DNA of 64,000 bases, taken from NCBI RefSeq assembly GCF_963975745.1, contig NZ_CAXBIB010000008.1:1-64000 (forward strand), given 5' to 3'. Source of the DNA: Parvibaculum sp963975745 (GTDB lineage Bacteria > Pseudomonadota > Alphaproteobacteria > Parvibaculales > Parvibaculaceae). Positions 61,710 to 64,000 of this stretch are shown in pieces. Below the pieces are notes generated by a model. The model saw only the letters and a list, made by a program, of their open reading frames with translations. It made no database searches and was not told the DNA's origin. Each line of letters opens with the position of its first letter. Within the stretch, counting starts at the first letter, position 1. A program made the translations under genes and the position numbers.

Positions 61710-62504
61710 ATGACCGACGCTTCCCTTGCCCGCAAGCTCGACCGGCCCGGTCATGACGGCAGCGCGGGCGAAACGCTGGCCTGCCTGATCGACGCGCCCG
61801 CGACACCGGCCGGACCGACCGGCCTCACCTGGCTCGGCGGCTTCAAGTCCGAGATGACCGGCACCAAGGCGAGCGCCCTCAGCGATTGGGCGCAGGCGGC
61901 CGGACGGCACCTGCTGCGCTTCGACTACTATGCCCATGGCGCCTCCTCCGGCGACTTTCGCAAGGCAACCGTCGGACGCTGGCTCGACGATGCGCTGGCC
62001 GCCATCGATACGCTGGCGCAAGGCCCGCAGATTCTGGTCGGTTCCAGCATGGGCGGCTGGGTGGCGCTGCTCGCGGCGCTGGCACGTCCGGCGCGGGTCA
62101 AGGGGCTGGTCCTGATCGCGCCCGCGCCCGACTTCACGCAGGAATTGATGTGGGAGGGCTTTTCCGACGACATCAAATCGACGCTCGCACGCGACGGCAT
62201 TTACCGCGCACCGTCCGAATACGACACGGAACCCTACGAAATCACCATGCGTCTGATCGAAGAGGGACGAAATCATCTGATCCTCGGCAAGCCGATCGTT
62301 CTCGACATGCCGGTTCGGATCCTGCAGGGCATGAAGGATCCGGACGTGCCATGGCAGCATGCGATGCGTCTCGTCGAAGCGCTGACGAGCGCCGATGTGA
62401 CGATCGGGTTGAGCAAGGAAGGCGATCACCGCCTGTCGACACCGGCCGACATCGCGCGGCTGCAACAGACGATCGAATCCCTGCTTGCCGAAATCGAAGC
62501 CTAG
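61710..62504 (+). CDS. Alpha/beta-hydrolase family protein
   Basis: A 264-aa hydrolase with an intact nucleophile elbow VGSSMGGWVALL (Gly-x-Ser-x-Gly, about residue 111), LIAPAPDF nearby, an Asp in GMKDPDVPW (about 210) and a His in EGDHRLSTPAD (about 238). LTWLGGFKSEMTGTKA is a recognisable opening of this bacterial group. The substrate is unknown. It is divergent from the GT4 gene and its stop overlaps the end of the next gene by four bases. Confidence 0.87.
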   Translation: MTDASLARKLDRPGHDGSAGETLACLIDAPATPAGPTGLTWLGGFKSEMTGTKASALSDWAQAAGRHLLRFDYYAHGASSGDFRKATVGRWLDDALAAIDTLAQGPQILVGSSMGGWVALLAALARPARVKGLVLIAPAPDFTQELMWEGFSDDIKSTLARDGIYRAPSEYDTEPYEITMRLIEEGRNHLILGKPIVLDMPVRILQGMKDPDVPWQHAMRLVEALTSADVTIGLSKEGDHRLSTPADIARLQQTIESLLAEIEA

Positions 62505-62899
62505 TCGATCTGCGGCAGCATGCGGTCGGCCTTCTCGAAATAGGCACGGGCAAATTTCAGCAACTGACCATCGCTGGGATGATCGACCGTTTCGACACCG
62601 ACAACCTTTTCGGCCAGCGGCGCATGCTTCGCCTGCAGGCGCTTCAGGAAACCGAGCTTCGCATTGGCCGGGCCGACGATCAGGACTTCGCCGATTCCAT
62701 CGAGCTTCGCCGCCACTTCGTCGAAATAGGTCATGTCTTCCGACTCGCGCCAGCTTGCGCGTCCGCCGAGCTTGCTGTGGCCACGGCTGGTCGAGTGTTT
62801 CGGCGATATCGCCGTCGCATGGGCGTCATCCGCGTTGAAATCGAGGATGCGGGCTTCGTGATGGTCGATCCAGACGACGGCGTGGAAATGATGCGGCAT
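62501..62899 (-). CDS. Small conserved protein resembling eRF1 domain 3 ('translational machinery protein')
   Basis: A 132-aa protein. It has HAVVWIDHHEARILDFNADDA, a His/Ser/Gly-rich stretch (SPKHSTSRGHSKLGGRAS) and VLIVGPANAKLGFLKRLQAK, which recalls the GPG-x-x-K motif of eRF1/Pelota-like domains and of families annotated as host-attachment or translational machinery proteins. Function is not established. GGGAGG precedes the ATG at 62899. No neighbour hints at its role. Confidence 0.65.
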   Translation of the reverse strand: MPHHFHAVVWIDHHEARILDFNADDAHATAISPKHSTSRGHSKLGGRASWRESEDMTYFDEVAAKLDGIGEVLIVGPANAKLGFLKRLQAKHAPLAEKVVGVETVDHPSDGQLLKFARAYFEKADRMLPQID

Positions 62900-62973
62900 A
62901 AGGCCTCCCGTTCTTGTTCGGCTGACTATATAGCAGGACCGCGCGCCGTCGCCCTGCGGCACAATGGCTCCGC

Positions 62974-63849
62974 TCAGGGATATGCCAGAAGCGCCTTCAG
63001 CCCTTCGCGATAGGTCGGATATTTGAGCGTCACGCCCAGTTCGTCACGGATCAGACGGTTCGAGACCCGCTTCGAATCCGCATAGAAGCTGCGCGCCATC
63101 GGCGTCAGTTCGGCCTTGTCGAAGGGAATTTCGGGCGGCGGCGGGCGTCCGAGAAGTTCGGCCGCATAGGCGACGACATCCTGCGGCGGGGCAGGTGCGT
63201 CGTCGCAGACATTATAGGCGGCCCCCGGACGGGGCCTGTCGATCGAGGCCTCGAGCACGGCCGCGATGTCGTCGACATGAATACGGGAGAAGACCTGTCC
63301 CGGCTTGACGATGCGCCGGGCCGTGCCGTCGAGGATGCCGCGCAACGGGTTGCGGCCCGGTCCGTAAATGCCGGCAAGACGGAAGATGTGCAGCGGCGCG
63401 CCGGTGCGGGTGGCGAAGGCGCGCCATGCCGCTTCGGCTTCGAGGCGCCGGCGGCCGCGCCGCGTACCGGGCGCGAGCGGCGTGCTTTCGTCGACCCAGC
63501 CGCCGCTCCGGTCGCCATAGACGCCGGTGGTCGAGAGATAGCCCATCCATTCGAGCTGCGGGGCAATGCGGGCGATGTCGGCCGCATGCATCGCCAGAAC
63601 CGGATCGCCGTCCGCGCCCGGCGGCACCGACAGCAGCAGATGCGTCGTGCCGGCAAGTGCCGAGGCCGGATCGGCCAACGGATGGTCGCCGAAAATGAAG
63701 CAATCGATTCCCTCGGCGCGCAGACGCGCTGCCTTTTCCTCGTGCCGGCAGGTCCCCGCAATGGCGAAACCGCGCGCGGCGAGACGGCGGCCGAGCGCGG
63801 CAGCGCTGAAGCCGTAGCCAAAGCTGAAAAGGCGCGGGTGCAGGTTCAT
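62974..63849 (-). CDS. NAD(P)-binding SDR/epimerase-like protein (YeeZ type)
   Basis: A 291-aa Rossmann-fold protein. The nucleotide-binding Gly motif is FSFGYGFSAAALGRRL; the active-site-like LSTTGVYGDRSGGWVDE keeps Thr/Ser and Tyr but lacks Lys at the usual place. RLAGIYGPGRNPL and YNVCDDAPAPPQDVV follow the extended-SDR pattern. Such YeeZ-like proteins have no firm function. ATG 63849 has AGG six bases upstream; ATGs at 63855 and 63864 are alternatives. It is divergent from the partial gene at the window end. Confidence 0.8.
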   Translation of the reverse strand: MNLHPRLFSFGYGFSAAALGRRLAARGFAIAGTCRHEEKAARLRAEGIDCFIFGDHPLADPASALAGTTHLLLSVPPGADGDPVLAMHAADIARIAPQLEWMGYLSTTGVYGDRSGGWVDESTPLAPGTRRGRRRLEAEAAWRAFATRTGAPLHIFRLAGIYGPGRNPLRGILDGTARRIVKPGQVFSRIHVDDIAAVLEASIDRPRPGAAYNVCDDAPAPPQDVVAYAAELLGRPPPPEIPFDKAELTPMARSFYADSKRVSNRLIRDELGVTLKYPTYREGLKALLAYP

Positions 63850-63908
63850 CGCCATCCTGTCCATGGTTTCACTTGCCAGATTGTACAGCCTGAACGAGGC
63901 TGGCGCGC

Positions 63909-64000
63909 ATGAAAGCGTTTGTCCTGCCGATTTTCCTTCTGGCCGCCCTGCTCGCCGCCCCGCCCGCCCGGGCCGAGGCCACCTACGAGAGCTGCGCCGC
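63909..64000 (+). CDS. Exported protein, partial (cut by window end)
   Basis: The first 30 or so residues are a signal peptide (MKAFVLPIFLLAALLAAPPA, then RAEATYESCA) with likely cleavage after ARA. The remainder is outside the window, so family and function cannot be given. Confidence 0.6.
   Translation, partial: MKAFVLPIFLLAALLAAPPARAEATYESCA

Noticed and set aside
1..64000. CRISPR arrays, prophage, transposases
   Set aside because: No regularly spaced repeats, integrase, terminase or transposase signatures were seen on either strand.

Overview
The window is 64 kb of GC-rich chromosomal DNA from an alphaproteobacterium. The grounds are conserved neighbourhoods (ffs-dnaX-ybaB-recR, def-fmt-truA, rpmI-rplT-pheS-pheT), a TipF-type degenerate EAL protein, a Tad/Cpa pilus locus, a TTAA-N7-TTAA box like the CtrA site, and a DnaX without the usual zinc cysteines. 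A Hyphomicrobiales or Parvibaculum-like organism is my best guess; the order is not proven by the sequence. No phage, transposase, CRISPR array or rRNA was seen.

Layout. 0-17 kb is mostly housekeeping: tipF-like; dapD-dapE-membrane protein-murI (+); truA-fmt-def (-); a small lipoprotein; rmuC; an alanine/sodium symporter; recR-ybaB-dnaX with the SRP RNA gene ffs just upstream; nudC; kdsB-pheA; and a membrane-anchored cytochrome c. 17-25 kb is a peptide ABC importer of the YejABEF type with two tandem binding proteins. 25-29.5 kb holds an NlpC/P60 hydrolase with a MarR regulator, a leucyl aminopeptidase, a GST and an orphan TAXI-type binding protein.

29.7-44.1 kb is a complete Tad pilus locus. 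TadD lies on +. TadC-TadB-CpaF-CpaE-CpaD-CpaC-CpaB-TadV and a 54-residue Flp pilin lie on -. They are followed by a CRP-like regulator, a protein with only the secretin N-domain, TadG, and two TadE/F minor pseudopilins. A perfect TTAA-N7-TTAA box inside a 15-bp inverted repeat separates the CRP-like gene from the N-domain gene, suggesting that piliation is tied to the cell cycle.

44-52.8 kb contains tRNA-Ser(GGA), lepA, a crotonase with an alpha/beta-hydrolase, pheST, and rplT-rpmI. Between rpmI and infC, which are adjacent in many bacteria, lie about 6.6 kb of accessory genes. These are a CcdAB toxin-antitoxin pair with three evenly spaced palindromes on its promoter, a VOC protein, an I78-type inhibitor lipoprotein, a 4Fe-4S/SCP2 fusion with a MarR regulator sharing TGTAT-N-TACA operators, an LLM monooxygenase and a glycerophosphodiesterase. 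infC appears to start at an AUA codon. The window ends with a GT4 glycosyltransferase, a GT9 remnant, an alpha/beta-hydrolase, a small conserved protein, an SDR-like protein and the start of an exported protein.

Coordinates come from reading frames and ribosome-binding sites seen in the sequence. Functions are by recognition of motifs and families, without database searches.
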